DNA of 15,724 nucleotides from Candidatus Mcinerneyibacteriota bacterium (GCA_016937175.1 JAFGWL010000021.1:1-15724); one strand, 5' to 3'. Counted from the stretch's first letter, positions 7,462-14,358 are shown. The notes: a model not told the origin generated them from the letters alone. A program made the numbers and translations.

Positions 7462-8085
7462 TTACGGGCCCTCCTTGACGAGGATGGTCGTGGGGACGAT
7501 CCAGGCATCCTTGTATCCCAGAAGCTTGATGTATTTGAGGGCATACTGGGCTTCGCTGCGTGACTTGAAGTTTCCCACCCGAAGCTTCCAGTAGGGATCG
7601 TAGAATTCGATGTAGATGGGGATCTCTTCGCGGTAATGGTAGGAGTCCTCGTTTTCCTTGTCCAGGGCCGCTTCATTCCACTTCTCTTTGAACTCTTTGC
7701 CGAAGCTTTCAGCGTTCTCCTTCTGGGTCACTGTGATGAGCTGGACGCGGTAGCCGCTGTCGCGTTTAAGGATAACCGTCCCGGTGGGGACATTTTCGGC
7801 ATCTTCTACGATGGGAGGCAGGCTGTCGTCCTCTTCGTCATAGTTGATATTGACAGAGACATCCTCTTCTTCGGCCGAATCGGTGTGGGCCTGAGCTACG
7901 ACCACGCCTTCACGGACATTGATCTCCGCCACGTCGGAATCGTCGATCTTGAGCTCTTCAATGGTGGTTTCCTGGGGGACATCCTCCTCTTCGGTAGTGC
8001 GGCCGCCCAGGCGGTCTTTGATATTTTGATTCTGGCAGGCTGCCAGGGCCGCGATAAGAAATACGGCCAACAGGATCCTTTTCAT
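7462..8085 (-). CDS. SPOR-domain lipoprotein
   Basis: A 207-residue lipoprotein. The signal peptide ends in the lipobox LAAC with Cys17 as the lipidated residue. Residues 30-100 form a strongly acidic, low-complexity linker rich in Glu and Asp. Residues about 111-204 match a SPOR domain: GYRVQLITVTQKENAESF, then WKLRVGNFKSRSEAQYAL and the final strand AWIVPT. SPOR domains bind peptidoglycan glycan strands lacking stem peptides, mostly at division septa, so this protein probably tethers to the outer membrane and contacts septal cell wall. The ATG at 8085 overlaps the previous TGA as ATGA, with AAAGGAGGGG just upstream. An inserted stretch (about 130-155) makes the SPOR domain longer than usual. 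Function beyond wall binding is unknown. Confidence 0.88.
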   Translation of the reverse strand: MKRILLAVFLIAALAACQNQNIKDRLGGRTTEEEDVPQETTIEELKIDDSDVAEINVREGVVVAQAHTDSAEEEDVSVNINYDEEDDSLPPIVEDAENVPTGTVILKRDSGYRVQLITVTQKENAESFGKEFKEKWNEAALDKENEDSYHYREEIPIYIEFYDPYWKLRVGNFKSRSEAQYALKYIKLLGYKDAWIVPTTILVKEGP

Positions 8086-8855
8086 AACCCCTCCTTTACA
8101 ATATCCGATAAGCCGGGAGTACCGTTCACAGCAATCCCTACTGTAACAACGACTCCCTCCTTGGTCAATTCTTTCTTGAGGACACGCGCTCCTTTGATGG
8201 TGACGTCAAGGCGCGATCCATCGATTTCGAACCCCTCTTTTTGGGCGATATTTTTGAGCAGGATCCCCAGGTTCCGATAGGCGGTCACCTTGGCGGCGCG
8301 CTCCGCCTCCAGCCGGACACTGGCATCACTCCCCCCGCCGAACCTGGCAAACCCCGAAGCGGTAATGATCCCCCGCTCGCTGTTCACGCCCTCGTAGGAA
8401 TGTTTCAAACTGAGCTGTCCGGGAGGGGTGTCCCTGAAGTCGTAGGCGATCTTGGAGACGAGGCCCATGAAGGGCCCCGGGACAGTGAGTGTGAACTGAG
8501 CGGGCATAGAGCCGATCTCGAAAAAATCCGTGACCAGGCTCCCGTCTGAACCGCGATAGAGCGACAGAGGCTTCCCGTCTCCGGAAAGAGTTATTCCCGT
8601 TTCTCCTCCGAGCAGGGTAAGTGACAAGATGCGCACTCTGACAAAACGGGCTCCGTCTGCCTTGACGGAGGAGAAGAGAAGCCTGGCTTCCCCTCTTTCC
8701 AGGTAGGTGATGTAAAGGGCCTCTCCCACCATGGCGGTCACAGCCTTGTCGCTTGTGACATCCTCTTCAAGGCCCAGGCTGTATTCCACCTGAAGGGCGC
8801 TTAATAAGAGGGCCGGTGTCAGAAGCAGAAAAACGAAAGTCGAAAGTTTTTTCAT
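8082..8855 (-). CDS. Exported LPP20-like domain protein
   Basis: A 257-residue protein of unknown function with a signal peptide (about residues 1-20, ending LLLSA) and no lipobox Cys. The first two thirds look beta-rich, with no recognised motif. The C-terminal part, about 160-245, resembles the LPP20 / FlgT N-terminal fold: ITASGFARFGG, then an Ala- and Arg-rich helix (RLEAERAAKVTAYRNLG) and GARVLKKELTKEGVVVTVGI. Such domains occur in periplasmic or surface proteins, often without known role. The ATG at 8855 shares its A with the preceding TGA (TGATG), and AGGAG lies 6 bases upstream. It sits between DUF5683-like B and the SPOR lipoprotein in an envelope block. Confidence 0.68.
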   Translation of the reverse strand: MKKLSTFVFLLLTPALLLSALQVEYSLGLEEDVTSDKAVTAMVGEALYITYLERGEARLLFSSVKADGARFVRVRILSLTLLGGETGITLSGDGKPLSLYRGSDGSLVTDFFEIGSMPAQFTLTVPGPFMGLVSKIAYDFRDTPPGQLSLKHSYEGVNSERGIITASGFARFGGGSDASVRLEAERAAKVTAYRNLGILLKNIAQKEGFEIDGSRLDVTIKGARVLKKELTKEGVVVTVGIAVNGTPGLSDIVKEGL

Positions 8856-9325
8856 CAGAACTCCTTTTTCAGCGAGAGGACAGTCCGGCCATCTTCTGTC
8901 CGGGCCTGCTCGATATGGACGTTTTCCACCGACCAGTCGGAAAGGGAGGCTTCCACCACCCCGTCCAGAACACTGACAGCCAGGTTGATGAGATAAAAAT
9001 AGAGATACTGCTGGGTTCTGTCATAAGCCGTCTCATAACGGCTGTAGTCGTTTTCTCCGCCTGTCCGCTCATATAACTCGTAAGCTTTGTCGCTTTCTCT
9101 CCAGTAGTGATAGGTCTGGTATCCCAGAAAAGCCCCTATGGCAAAATAGATAAAGCCTTTGAGGGGTTTTCCCGCATAAAAGTCGCCCCCTCCGGGGATA
9201 ACGGTCCCAAGAGCCAGCGCTGTCAGAGCCGATTTGGATTCACCCTGCTTCTCTTGTTCTTCCTGTGCCTCTCCCGGGAGAAGTGTCATGAGAAGAATAA
9301 GAAACAAAAGGAGACACTTTTTCAT
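8855..9325 (-). CDS. DUF5683-like exported membrane protein B
   Basis: A 156-residue protein of unknown function. An N-terminal signal peptide (MKKCLLLFLILLMTLLPGEA) is followed by an acidic, Gln-rich linker, then a hydrophobic hairpin with LGTVIPGGGDFYAGKPLKG (the PGxGxxYxGxxxKG pattern), a charged Tyr-rich middle and a last hydrophobic segment YLINLAVSVLDGVVEAS. The layout repeats that of the protein at 535-1161, including an Asp in the final membrane segment. The chosen start is ATG at 9325; a GTG at 9334 would add three residues and overlap the htrA stop. The Shine-Dalgarno sequence is weak (GGTGG), so coupling with htrA is likely. The ORF ends by sharing one base with the next start. Confidence 0.7.
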   Translation of the reverse strand: MKKCLLLFLILLMTLLPGEAQEEQEKQGESKSALTALALGTVIPGGGDFYAGKPLKGFIYFAIGAFLGYQTYHYWRESDKAYELYERTGGENDYSRYETAYDRTQQYLYFYLINLAVSVLDGVVEASLSDWSVENVHIEQARTEDGRTVLSLKKEF

Positions 9326-9327
9326 GG

Positions 9328-10815
9328 TTACCACCGGGCCTGTGTCTTGAAAAAGTAGCCCCGCCGTTCGGCGATGATCTCGATCTCATCACCGGGAAGA
9401 AGGCGTGAGAGGACCGCTTCCAGGTCAGCTTTTTCATAGATCTTGCGTCCTCCGAAGACTCGCAGGACGTCATTGGGACGGAGGCCCGCTTTATAGAGAG
9501 GAGCCTTCTCCCTGAGGCTTTCGATGAGAAGCCCCTTTTCGGGCCTGATGTTGTAACGGACGGCTGTCTCATAATCGAGGGGCTTGAGAGACTCAACCCC
9601 CAGGGAAGCCAGAGCGCTGTTGAGCTGAAAGGATTGAGGAGCAAAGGAGATCTCCATCTCTTTTCCTGCATCCCAGAGGCCGAGCAGGACTTGGTCTCCT
9701 GCGTTGATGCGCATGGCCAGGCCGTTCCACCAGCGGGAGTTCCGCACCGGTATCCCGTTAAGAGAAGTCACGATCTGTCCGGGCACAAGCCCCGCTTTGG
9801 CAGCAGCTGACCCGGGATAGACTTTAGCCACCACGACCCCGTGAAAAACACCCATTTCGAATTTTTTCTTGAGTTCTTCATCGATATCCACCACGCCGAC
9901 TCCCATCCAGCCGCGCTGGACGCTTCCGTTTTTTAAAATAGCTTCAATACTCTTCCGGCATGTGTTCACAGGAATGGCAAAGCCTATCCCCTGGGACCCG
10001 CCGCTTGTGGAAAAGATGGCGTTATTGATCCCCACCAGCTCTCCCCGGGCATTGACCAGGGGGCCGCCGGAATTGCCGGGATTTATGCTGGCATCGGTCT
10101 GGATCAGGCCGTAATAGTGTTTCTTCCCCTGCCCGTCGTCGATCTGGATGGTCCTCATGAGGGCCGAGACGATGCCGGCGGTGATCGTGGGCTGGGGGTC
10201 GCCGGCCATAAGGCCGAAAGGATTGCCGGCTGCGATCACCCACTCTCCCTGGACAAGAATATCTGAATCTCCCAGGATGACATGGGGCAGTTCCGTCCCT
10301 TCCGCCCGGAGAAGAGCCACGTCGTTCATGGAATCTTCTCCCAGCAGCTTCAGCTTGTATTGCCGGCCGTCGGGAAGGGTGGCAAAAATGGAAGAGGCAC
10401 CCTCCACCACGTGATCGGCTGTGAGGATAAGCCCTTCGGGGGATATGATTACACCGGAACCCACACCGTGTTTTGTATCTCTCCGGCTGTCCGGGGCTGA
10501 ACCGAAAAACTCACGGAAAAACTCTTCAAAGACATCGTTGGAGCGTCTCTGCATGGGTTCATACTCTGTCTCTATACTCACTACGGCGGGAAGGACGTTC
10601 TGTGCCGCTACAGCCAGGGCCCCGGCCCGTTCAGCCGAGACGTCGCGGCTCACACCCTGGGAGAGGTTGAAGGGCTGCTTTACCCTCTGTCCTTCTTTTA
10701 ATCCGCTGAGAAGACGCCCGCCACCGAAACCCAGAGTCAGGAGGAGGATCGCTCCTCCGATGATCAGCAGGGTTCGAAGGGGTATCCTCCCACTCTTATC
10801 CCTTGATAAAATCAT
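9328..10815 (-). CDS. htrA: HtrA/DegP-family membrane-anchored serine protease
   Basis: An envelope protease/chaperone that degrades misfolded periplasmic proteins. It is 495 residues long, with one N-terminal hydrophobic segment (about 11-32) that probably anchors it to the inner membrane facing the periplasm. The trypsin-like domain has the full triad: His135 in TADHVV, Asp165 in MNDVALL, Ser249 in GNSGGPL. Two PDZ domains follow, at about 300-395 (RGWMGVGVVDID, AAAKAGLVPGQIV) and 405-492 (KAPLYKAGLRPNDVL). The ATG at 10815 lies inside the thioredoxin gene, overlapping it by 20 bases; AAGG is the only upstream SD-like sequence and no other in-frame start precedes the membrane segment. Several uncharacterised exported proteins follow it. 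DegP, DegQ or DegS cannot be separated by sequence here. Confidence 0.95.
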   Translation of the reverse strand: MILSRDKSGRIPLRTLLIIGGAILLLTLGFGGGRLLSGLKEGQRVKQPFNLSQGVSRDVSAERAGALAVAAQNVLPAVVSIETEYEPMQRRSNDVFEEFFREFFGSAPDSRRDTKHGVGSGVIISPEGLILTADHVVEGASSIFATLPDGRQYKLKLLGEDSMNDVALLRAEGTELPHVILGDSDILVQGEWVIAAGNPFGLMAGDPQPTITAGIVSALMRTIQIDDGQGKKHYYGLIQTDASINPGNSGGPLVNARGELVGINNAIFSTSGGSQGIGFAIPVNTCRKSIEAILKNGSVQRGWMGVGVVDIDEELKKKFEMGVFHGVVVAKVYPGSAAAKAGLVPGQIVTSLNGIPVRNSRWWNGLAMRINAGDQVLLGLWDAGKEMEISFAPQSFQLNSALASLGVESLKPLDYETAVRYNIRPEKGLLIESLREKAPLYKAGLRPNDVLRVFGGRKIYEKADLEAVLSRLLPGDEIEIIAERRGYFFKTQARW

Positions 10816-11110
10816 GGAGCGCCTTTTCGTTCATGACGCCGACTTTCTGGCGCACAAGGCGGCCGTTTTCAAAGAGAGCTACCGTTGGGATACTCATGAT
10901 CTCATGCTCTGCGGCGGTCGTTTTGGCTTCATCTACGTTTACTTTGCAGAAGACCACCTCATCGCCATACTCCTCTGCCGCCTTTTCAAAGATGGGTCCG
11001 AACATCCGGCAGGGGCTGCACCACTCCGCCCAGAAATCCACGATGACTTTGGACCCCTTCTTCTCTATGACTTTTTTGAAATCTTCATCAGTACAATGAA
11101 TGAGACCCAT
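10796..11110 (-). CDS. trxA: Thioredoxin with WCSPC active site
   Basis: A small cytoplasmic disulfide reductase of 104 residues, the standard length for bacterial thioredoxins. DFWAEWCSPCRMFGP (25-39) holds the redox Cys31 and Cys34, and the cis-proline is Pro75 in SIPT. The active site reads Cys-Ser-Pro-Cys rather than Cys-Gly-Pro-Cys, a substitution known in some thioredoxins that may shift redox potential. There is no signal peptide. A very strong AGGAGGAG lies directly upstream of the ATG. It is the second gene of the operon, nine bases after the Nif3-like gene, and overlaps htrA by 20 bases. A reductase partner is not in view. Confidence 0.95.
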   Translation of the reverse strand: MGLIHCTDEDFKKVIEKKGSKVIVDFWAEWCSPCRMFGPIFEKAAEEYGDEVVFCKVNVDEAKTTAAEHEIMSIPTVALFENGRLVRQKVGVMNEKALHDFIKG

Positions 11111-11119
11111 TTCTCCTCC

Positions 11120-11869
11120 TTAAAGGTTGGTGTCATTTTCATAAAACAGATATGTCAAAGCGGGGTATGTCCTCTCCAGAAACTCCCTGAGACGAAGAAG
11201 GCCGCCCCGCTCGGTGGCATAGTGGCCGTAGAAGAGGCCTGAAAGGCCGCTCTCCCTGAACGGATGGAACATGGCATGGTTCAGTTCTCCGCTTATGAGA
11301 AGGTCGATCCCCGATTCCAGGATCCCGTCGAGGAGAGACCCGGCATCCCCTGTGATGACTCCGGCCCTGCGGATGGGCCTCCCGCCGTCTATGACATGGC
11401 GTAGTGTATAATCTCTATTCAGAGAAGCCTTGACCTCCTCCAGGGAGCGGGCCTGGTCGAAATGCCCTGACACGCCCAAGGGCAGCCCCTTATAGGAAGC
11501 CAGGGTCCCGTCCCGGATGATCCCCGCTTCCAGGGCCAGGCTGATGTTGTTCCCCAGTTCGGGATGTTCGTCCAGGGGAAGGTGGACAGCATAGAGGCTG
11601 ATCTCGTTCTCCAGAAGGGCTTTTAAACGTTCCTTCATATAGCCCCGGACCATGAAGGGGCGGGACCAGAAGAGGCCATGGTGGACGATGATAAATCCGC
11701 AGCCCTCTTCTTTTGCCTTTTGAATGGTCTCCAGGGAGGCGTCGACAGCCAGAAGGACTTTCTCCACTTCCCCTCTCCCGGCGACCTGAAGGCCGTTTTG
11801 GGAGGGGTCGGGGAACTTTTCAGGTTCAAAAAGGGTATCTAAAGCTGCCGTCAGCTCATCTCTTTTCAT
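11120..11869 (-). CDS. Nif3-like dinuclear metal centre protein
   Basis: A member of the NIF3 / YbgI / YqfO family (often labelled GTP cyclohydrolase 1 type 2 homologue), which forms hexameric rings holding two metal ions per subunit; the biological role is unsettled. With the chosen start it is 249 residues, the short bacterial length. Metal-ligand motifs are visible as IIVHHGLFW, AVHLPLDEHPELGNN and, near the end, SGELNH with GHYATERGG. PSQNGLQVAG near the N-terminus is also typical. The ATG at 11869 places the family N-terminus correctly. An in-frame extension to 11953 would run through a perfect promoter and is rejected. Only seven bases separate the -10 box from the ATG, so the mRNA may be leaderless. 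This is the first gene of the operon. Confidence 0.92.
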   Translation of the reverse strand: MKRDELTAALDTLFEPEKFPDPSQNGLQVAGRGEVEKVLLAVDASLETIQKAKEEGCGFIIVHHGLFWSRPFMVRGYMKERLKALLENEISLYAVHLPLDEHPELGNNISLALEAGIIRDGTLASYKGLPLGVSGHFDQARSLEEVKASLNRDYTLRHVIDGGRPIRRAGVITGDAGSLLDGILESGIDLLISGELNHAMFHPFRESGLSGLFYGHYATERGGLLRLREFLERTYPALTYLFYENDTNL

Positions 11870-11876
11870 ACCCTCG

Positions 11877-11905
11877 ATTATATCGTAAGGCAGGAAAAGT
11901 GTCAA
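11877..11905 (-). promoter_or_regulatory. Consensus sigma-70 promoter of the leftward operon
   Basis: Reading leftward, TTGACA (11900-11905) and TATAAT (11877-11882) are both perfect consensus hexamers, separated by exactly 17 bases. The -10 box ends only seven bases (CGAGGGT) before the ATG of the Nif3-like gene at 11869. Transcription would be expected to begin at or within a base or two of the ATG, so the first message would have essentially no leader. No comparable promoter is seen further down the operon. Perfection of both boxes and the spacer makes chance very unlikely at this position. Confidence 0.9.
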
Positions 11906-11936
11906 CTCTTCACCATTTTCGGGAACTAATTGCTCC

Positions 11937-11965
11937 TTGACATTTTTTACCAAATAAAGTAACGT
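11937..11965 (+). promoter_or_regulatory. Probable promoter of the lipoprotein/barrel pair
   Basis: TTGACA (11937-11942) is a perfect -35 box. Seventeen bases later TAACGT (11960-11965) keeps the most conserved T, A and final T of the -10 box but differs in the middle. A start near 11972 would give a leader of about 14 bases containing the AGGAGG ribosome binding site at 11973-11978. It lies back to back with the leftward promoter, the two -35 boxes being 31 bases apart, so a shared regulator could bind between them. No operator sequence was recognised there. Confidence 0.6.
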
Positions 11966-11985
11966 TCAAGCAAGGAGGAACCTGC

Positions 11986-13164
11986 ATGCGTAAATCTATT
12001 TTCATTATATTGATCATTATGTCCGCCCTTTTCGGCTGTGGCAAAAAGGGCCCCATCGAGCTGCCCACTTCGGAAAGCTACATCAACGACAACCTTCAGC
12101 CCCCCGAGGAGATGGACCTGGCGGTGACAAGGTCCTACACCCACGTCATCCGCTTCGATCCCGTCCTCAACCAGGAAGGCTGGGTGGGACGGGCCCAGGG
12201 GACTGAGATCCGTCTTCTCTACAACGCTCCGGCTGAAGTAGCTGACGATCCGGACGCCGTCTACACCTTACGGCTTCATCTTCTCTACAAGATGGGGCTC
12301 TCGTCCCTCAACGTGACCATCGCCCCTCTAACCACAGGCTGGGACAGTTCTTCGGTGACCTGGGAAGAGGCGTCTGAAGACACTCCGTGGACCACCCCCG
12401 GGGGTGACTATGACCCGGCCCATGCCGTGACGGCAACGGTATCCGAAGCGGAGGATTCGCTTATTTCCATCGATATCACTCCCCTCTATGACTACTGGGC
12501 TGAAAACGAAAACCACGGATTCATCATCATCGCCAATGATTTCCTCATGACCGACCCGGAGCACCTGGCCTTTTCCACGCCCTACAACAATGACGATGAG
12601 ACCGATGAGAAGCCGGCCATCCTCATCACATCGGGTGAGACCACCACAACCGAGCTGATCACCTCATCCGATCATATCTCCGACCTTTCCGCCCGGCCGG
12701 AATACGCCAACGACCCGGCTCTCTTCGCCCTGGGTGACGGTTACGTCCCGGTCCTGGCCCTCGACTACTCTCCTTTGGATTACAAATGGGAGATCCTGGA
12801 AGCCACCCTCTCCTTCACAGCAGACCCTGTACTCATGAAATATTATTTCGGCCTGGACATCACCGTTCCTGAAGAAACCGAGGAAAAGATCTACTGCTAT
12901 ACGGTGGAGAACGAAGACCCGACCGATTTCACCTTTGACAAATACGGCAGCACGGTCCCGGGCTATGACGAGGCCACCTCGCGCTTTACCCTGGATATCA
13001 CCGGGTCTCTGCGCCATGCTTTTGAGAATAATCAGCCCATCGGGCTGGTGCCGCCCCATTACCGCAACCAGCTCCGCGAGATGGCGATCACTGATGCGGC
13101 TGTCCACATCGTCTACCGCAGGAACATAGAAGAATATGAAGAAGATTTCGAGGTGACTGAATGA
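11986..13164 (+). CDS. DNRLRE-type outer-membrane lipoprotein with LptM-like N-terminus
   Basis: A 392-residue lipoprotein. The signal peptide ends in the lipobox LFGC, with Cys18 lipidated; the following residues CGKKGPIELP resemble the start of LptM/YifL-type lipoproteins (CGxKGPLYxP). Gly at +2 favours export to the outer membrane. Residues about 60-215 look like a DNRLRE domain, with TTGWDSSSVTWEEA, PWTTPGGDYD and the strand SIDITPLYDYW. A second, more diverged copy seems to span about 225-378 (TLDITGSLRHAFENN). The protein is strongly acidic and ends EEYEEDFEVTE. AGGAGG lies seven bases before the ATG, and its stop overlaps the next start as ATGA. The function is unknown; co-expression with a barrel protein suggests a surface or outer-membrane complex. 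Confidence 0.78.
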   Translation: MRKSIFIILIIMSALFGCGKKGPIELPTSESYINDNLQPPEEMDLAVTRSYTHVIRFDPVLNQEGWVGRAQGTEIRLLYNAPAEVADDPDAVYTLRLHLLYKMGLSSLNVTIAPLTTGWDSSSVTWEEASEDTPWTTPGGDYDPAHAVTATVSEAEDSLISIDITPLYDYWAENENHGFIIIANDFLMTDPEHLAFSTPYNNDDETDEKPAILITSGETTTTELITSSDHISDLSARPEYANDPALFALGDGYVPVLALDYSPLDYKWEILEATLSFTADPVLMKYYFGLDITVPEETEEKIYCYTVENEDPTDFTFDKYGSTVPGYDEATSRFTLDITGSLRHAFENNQPIGLVPPHYRNQLREMAITDAAVHIVYRRNIEEYEEDFEVTE

Positions 13165-14339
13165 AACGGCTTTTCCTTATACTGACTCTGTGCGTCTTTA
13201 CCGCCGCGGGGATTTCTGCGGGTTCTTTTCTGGCTCTCAACAGCTTCGGAAAGTATAATCTTCAGGGAGATATCCGCTCCTTCTCCATGGGTGTCTCGGG
13301 AGTCGCTCTTTCTGACAACTACAACACATCCCTGGCCAACCCCGCCACAGCCACAGGCAAAGACAGGATCTATATCAATATCGGAGAGACCTACTCCGGC
13401 CTCTCCATCGACTACGAGCGTTTTACAGGGTTCGACCCCTCCAGCGGCGATTTCGACACCCCCTATCTGAACATCATCTTCCCCCTGCCCCTGAAGGGCA
13501 CTGTCCTCACCGCCAGCTACTATTCTCCGGTCAATTCCATGATCGAACTGCACTATGCCAATGGAACAGAGCAGGTCGAAGAGGTGCATCAGAAGAATAT
13601 CAACTTCGCCGAGTTCGGGGCTGCCTATGAGCTCCTCCCCTCCCTTTCCGTGGGAGCCGGGGTTCTTTATGCCTTCGGAAACGAACGCAACGAATACACG
13701 ATCATCGATGAGAACTATACAGAAGAGACAACCTACAACAAATGGAAATATACCTACAGCGGCATAGGTTTTCATACGGGGGCCTTCTACCGCTCGGAGA
13801 TCGCCAACGTGGGAGTCTCTTATTTTCCCGCTTTTGACATTACCGTCTCCCGTTCCTTCAACGATGCCCGCATCGATCCCGAGACCTCCTTCACCTATCC
13901 GGCCCAATTGACTCTCGGGTTCTCCCTCACCCCCGGCGAATTCACCCTCACCGGCGAGTGGACGTCCATCGACTGGTCGGGGATCGACTACAACGACTAT
14001 GATTTGGAGAAGATGAGCCGCCTCTCCTTCGGAGCGGAGTATGACCTGAAGATCCCCTATAAGCGCCACGGCAACTTGAAGACCTTTGATATCCCTGTCC
14101 GCGCAGGCTTCTATACCCAGAAGGGTTTCTACGAAGACGGAAAAGAGTGGGGCCTTACGGGAGGGTTCTCCCTTTTCCCCTTTAAAAACGTGAGCGGAGC
14201 CCGAATGGACGTGCTTCTCTCCTACGGACAGCGCAACGCGCTCCTTGAAGATTCCTTTCAGGGGGGCATCTACGATTATAAAGAGAATTTCTTTACCTTC
14301 GGCGTAAGCTTTTCCGCCACTGACAAGTGGTACAAGTGA
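13161..14339 (+). CDS. Outer-membrane beta-barrel protein (FadL/PorV-like)
   Basis: A 392-residue exported protein with a signal peptide of about 20 residues (ending AGISA). After it, DIRSFSMGVSGVALSDN and then TSLANPATATG form the MG-to-NPA opening shared by FadL/TodX, PorV and UPF0164 barrels. Repeating alternating strands rich in Tyr, Phe, Ser and Gly (for example FGAAYELL, VGAGVLYAFG, LTLGFSL, FTLTGEW, FFTFGVSFS) fill the rest, consistent with roughly 14 or more strands. It ends DKWYK, without a C-terminal Phe. The ATG overlaps the lipoprotein stop as ATGA, with GAGGTGA upstream, so the two are made together. FadL members import hydrophobic compounds, but ligand and role here are unknown. 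Confidence 0.8.
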   Translation: MKRLFLILTLCVFTAAGISAGSFLALNSFGKYNLQGDIRSFSMGVSGVALSDNYNTSLANPATATGKDRIYINIGETYSGLSIDYERFTGFDPSSGDFDTPYLNIIFPLPLKGTVLTASYYSPVNSMIELHYANGTEQVEEVHQKNINFAEFGAAYELLPSLSVGAGVLYAFGNERNEYTIIDENYTEETTYNKWKYTYSGIGFHTGAFYRSEIANVGVSYFPAFDITVSRSFNDARIDPETSFTYPAQLTLGFSLTPGEFTLTGEWTSIDWSGIDYNDYDLEKMSRLSFGAEYDLKIPYKRHGNLKTFDIPVRAGFYTQKGFYEDGKEWGLTGGFSLFPFKNVSGARMDVLLSYGQRNALLEDSFQGGIYDYKENFFTFGVSFSATDKWYK

Positions 14340-14355
14340 CCTGTCACTTATACCG
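14328..14355. repeat. Imperfect inverted repeat between convergent genes, possible bidirectional terminator
   Basis: GGTA, one mismatched base, AAGTGAC, a 2-base centre, GTCACTT, one base, TACC: arms of 11 paired bases with a single mismatch (14329-14354), extendable by a T-G wobble. The hairpin covers the stop codon of the barrel gene and ends just before the recG stop. A second small hairpin, CCACT gaca AGTGG (14317-14330), overlaps its first two bases. There is no T-run on either strand, so it is not a classical intrinsic terminator; it could slow or end convergent transcription, perhaps with Rho. Confidence 0.4.
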
Positions 14356-14358
14356 ATG

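Noticed and set aside
11906-11936. Possible operator between the two divergent -35 boxes
   Set aside because: Only a weak, interrupted symmetry (GGGAAC versus GCTCC) is visible, not enough to call a site.
11870-11953. N-terminal 28-residue extension of the Nif3-like protein
   Set aside because: It would translate through a perfect consensus promoter and precedes the family's normal N-terminus.
11955-11960. TAAAGT as an alternative -10 box for the plus-strand pair
   Set aside because: It is only 12 bases after the TTGACA box, too close for sigma-70; TAACGT at 17 bases fits better.
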